From NCBI GenBank assembly GCA_020859745.1, contig JAJBVQ010000132.1:1-7147 (forward strand): a stretch of DNA of 7,147 bases, written 5' to 3'. The position numbers and the translations under genes were made by a program. Under the pieces are notes generated by a model. That model was not told where the DNA came from. It saw nothing but the letters and a program-made list of their open reading frames with translations, and searched no databases. This stretch comes from Rikenellaceae bacterium (GTDB lineage Bacteria; Bacteroidota; Bacteroidia; Bacteroidales; Rikenellaceae). The number at the start of each line of letters is the position of its first letter. Position 1 is the stretch's first letter. Positions 5,454 to 7,147 of this stretch are shown here, piece by piece.

Positions 5454-7016
5454 TCACTCGCCGGCAATGATGCCGCGGCTTTTCCACTCCGCTTTCAGGC
5501 GCGGCAGTACACTCTCGAACCGGGAGAAATCCTTGTTTTCCGGCCTCGTCCAGCCCACCTCCGCATACGCCGCGATGCGCGGGAACGTTTGCCGGTAGAC
5601 ATCCTTCGGCGTCGGCGTCCACTCGCTCCACATCTGGCAGCCCAGGCCCAGCACATGTCCGGCCTCCTGCGCCGATACACCCTCCGGCACCAGGCTGAAG
5701 TGATAAGCCAGCTTCACCGGGATCGTGTTGTAATTGTAATCCAGATAGGTATAATTGTGCGTCGAGTTGACCACATCGTGCCCCTGCGCCAAAGCCTCCT
5801 TCATAATGGCCACATCGCCCTTCCAGAAATGCACCACCGCATTCGGCGCCAGAGTCGCCGAAGCCGCGTTCGCCTCCGTAGACCACTCATGCACATTCTT
5901 GCCCAGGATCTCGTTCCAGCCCATCATCCGCTTTCCCAGCCCCTCGATGAAATTCGACATGTTGTTGGTAAAATAGACCTGCACGTCGCTCAGGTTCTGC
6001 ATCCCCTCCTTCTCCATCAGCGCCTTCACCTCCGGACTCAACTTCCAATGGTCGTACTTCACCTCGTCGCCCCCGATATGAATCACCTGCGAGGGGAACA
6101 ACGCCGCCACCTCGGTGATCACATCCTGTAAAAACTCGTACACCTTCGGGTCCGCCACATTGTAGACCCACGGGTTCCCGGCGAAGTCGGCCGGAACCCG
6201 GATCTTCTCTTTGGTCGTTCCCAGCCACGGATAGGCCGCAATGGCCGCCGAAGCGTGGCCCGGCATCTCGATCTCCGGCACGACGGTGATATTCCGGTCG
6301 GCCGCATAAGCGATGATCTCCCGGATCTCCTCCTGCGTGTAGAAACCGCCGTGCGGGTTGGGATCGTACCTGCCGCTGCGCCACGTCCCGATCTCCGAGC
6401 TGTCGCGTACGGAACCCACCTCGGTCAGGAGCGGGTATTTTTTGATCTCGATACGCCATCCGGCATCGTCGGTCAGGTGCCAGTGCAGCACATTCATCTT
6501 GAGCCGCGCCATCTCGTCGATCATCTTTTCAGCCACCTCTTTCCCCTTGAAATAGCGGGCCTCGTCCAGCATAAAGGCGCGCCAGCCGAATGCCGGACGG
6601 TCTTCGATCGAAACATACGGCACCTTTCTTTCCGGCGTGACCAGCTGCCGCAGCGTCTGCACCCCGTAAAACAAGCCTTTCTTGTCCGCCGCCGCGATAC
6701 GGATGCCTTTGCTATCTATATTCAGGGTATAGCCCTCCTCGCCCAGCGTCCCGGCCAGTTTTGCATCGGTATTCAATATAATCTTAACCTTCCCGCTGCC
6801 GATACCGTATTCATCTGCGAGCAAACCGGCCAGATAACCGGCCGCGAAACTTTCGGAAGGGCTTTTGATCGCTACCCCTCCGGCCAGCGACAACGACTCG
6901 TCGCCTACGGTGATCCGGTTGGGCCACGGCACGATCTGCACCTGCTGCGCCGCGCCGGCGGCCAACGTGCCGCCCAGGGTCATCACGGCGGCCAGCACGA
7001 TAAAGAATTTTTTCAT
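5454..7016 (-). CDS. Exported beta-N-acetylhexosaminidase, glycoside hydrolase family 20
   Basis: GH20 enzymes remove terminal beta-linked GlcNAc or GalNAc from glycans such as mucin, N-glycans or chitin fragments, by substrate-assisted catalysis. The 520-residue product starts MKKFFIVLAAVMTLGG, a signal peptide ending around AGA-A (residues 20-23). No lipobox cysteine is present, so a periplasmic or secreted enzyme is likely. Residues about 25-140 form the GH20b alpha/beta domain (VPWP, GYTLNI, GLFYGVQTLRQL). The TIM barrel follows: RAFMLDEARYF (146-156), HWHLTDDAGWRIEI (178-191), VVPEIEMPGHASA (245-257), and the catalytic pair D317-E318 in HIGGDE. Further motifs are MGWNEIL, HFWKG (W398), YLDYNY (424-429) and MWSEW (W463, E465). 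The protein is complete with no extra C-terminal domain. The ATG at 7016 is chosen because the signal peptide starts there; upstream in-frame codons encode no signal-like sequence. It is divergent from the gene at the right edge and converges on ileS. Confidence 0.96.
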   Translation of the reverse strand: MKKFFIVLAAVMTLGGTLAAGAAQQVQIVPWPNRITVGDESLSLAGGVAIKSPSESFAAGYLAGLLADEYGIGSGKVKIILNTDAKLAGTLGEEGYTLNIDSKGIRIAAADKKGLFYGVQTLRQLVTPERKVPYVSIEDRPAFGWRAFMLDEARYFKGKEVAEKMIDEMARLKMNVLHWHLTDDAGWRIEIKKYPLLTEVGSVRDSSEIGTWRSGRYDPNPHGGFYTQEEIREIIAYAADRNITVVPEIEMPGHASAAIAAYPWLGTTKEKIRVPADFAGNPWVYNVADPKVYEFLQDVITEVAALFPSQVIHIGGDEVKYDHWKLSPEVKALMEKEGMQNLSDVQVYFTNNMSNFIEGLGKRMMGWNEILGKNVHEWSTEANAASATLAPNAVVHFWKGDVAIMKEALAQGHDVVNSTHNYTYLDYNYNTIPVKLAYHFSLVPEGVSAQEAGHVLGLGCQMWSEWTPTPKDVYRQTFPRIAAYAEVGWTRPENKDFSRFESVLPRLKAEWKSRGIIAGE

Positions 7017-7044
7017 TTTGTAGTCGTTTGGGATTAGTGAAAAG

Positions 7045-7076
7045 TAAAGATAATGAAAAGCCACTTTATATCTTTC
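7045..7076. promoter_or_regulatory. Symmetric divergent promoter candidates between GH20 and the right-edge gene
   Basis: AAAGATA (7046-7052) and TATCTTT (7069-7075) are a perfect 7-bp inverted repeat 16 bp apart. Read on the minus strand, 7052-7045 is TATCTTTA; on the plus strand, 7069-7076 is TATCTTTC. Both are TAnnTTTG with one mismatch at the last base. Each box ends about 26-28 nt before its start codon (7016 and 7103), similar to the 24 nt seen for ileS. No proper -33 TTTG is found at the right spacing for either, so the promoter call is tentative. The repeat could instead be an operator. Confidence 0.35.
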
Positions 7077-7102
7077 CATGGACAAAAACTACTGACCTAA
7101 TT

Positions 7103-7147
7103 ATGAGAACAAACCTTTTACTGCGCTGTTTGCTGCCTGCCCTATGC
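7103..7147 (+). CDS. Truncated 5' end of a probably exported protein
   Basis: Fifteen codons are visible before the window ends, reading MRTNLLLRCLLPALC. The pattern of one or two basic residues followed by a leucine-rich stretch resembles the start of a signal peptide. The cysteine at position 15 follows PAL, a poor lipobox because of the leucine at -1, so lipoprotein status is unclear. The candidate promoter box ends 26 nt upstream. Divergence from the exported hexosaminidase hints at a cell-envelope or glycan-related product, but nothing else can be said about function. Confidence 0.5.
   Translation, partial: MRTNLLLRCLLPALC

Noticed and set aside
6255..7037. A 260-codon + strand open frame opposite the hexosaminidase gene.
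   Set aside because: It is antisense to an intact GH20 gene, and its Arg/His-rich product has no recognisable motif.
7017..7085. An upstream start for the hexosaminidase at 7085.
   Set aside because: It would put 23 non-signal-like residues in front of a clear signal peptide, and it lies upstream of the candidate promoter box.

Overview
The window looks like chromosomal DNA of a GC-rich gut Bacteroidales, most plausibly Alistipes or another member of the Rikenellaceae. The evidence is the high GC content of the genes, the A-rich leaders without a Shine-Dalgarno sequence, a textbook Bacteroidota promoter (TTTG-N19-TAnnTTTG) in front of ileS, and the character of the encoded proteins. The genus is inferred from composition and protein style and was not tested by a search.

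Layout. At the left edge the first 80 codons of a monofunctional-type aspartate kinase (lysC) run leftward off the window. A 144-bp divergent intergenic region (242-385) with several small symmetric motifs separates it from a rightward pair: a 222-residue stand-alone ACT-domain protein (386-1054) and, 3 bp later, a small DUF454/YbaN-type membrane protein (1058-1426). The ACT protein resembles the regulatory end of an aspartate kinase, which makes a role in controlling aspartate-family amino-acid synthesis plausible. A separate promoter then drives ileS (1536-4952), a 1138-residue isoleucyl-tRNA synthetase of the long, eukaryote-like (IleS2) type.

Between ileS and the next gene, which converges on it, lies about 500 bp without a credible gene (4953-5453). 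It is packed with inverted repeats: a perfect 13-bp hairpin, a 27-bp hairpin with a GTAA loop followed by a T5 run, a 10-bp hairpin and several GC-rich stems. Its two edges carry similar hairpin modules in opposite orientation, which suggests a compact non-coding repeat element or a structured RNA.

On the minus strand, 5454-7016 encodes an exported family GH20 beta-N-acetylhexosaminidase with all recognisable catalytic motifs. It is divergent from a truncated gene at the right edge (7103 onward) that starts with a signal-peptide-like sequence. The 86-bp gap between them contains an inverted repeat whose arms look like the two -7 promoter boxes.

The points most worth a second look are the GIHH signature in IleS, in place of HxGH, which is the swapped motif linked to extreme mupirocin resistance in some IleS2 enzymes; the structured intergenic element; and the divergent aspartate kinase / orphan ACT-domain pair.
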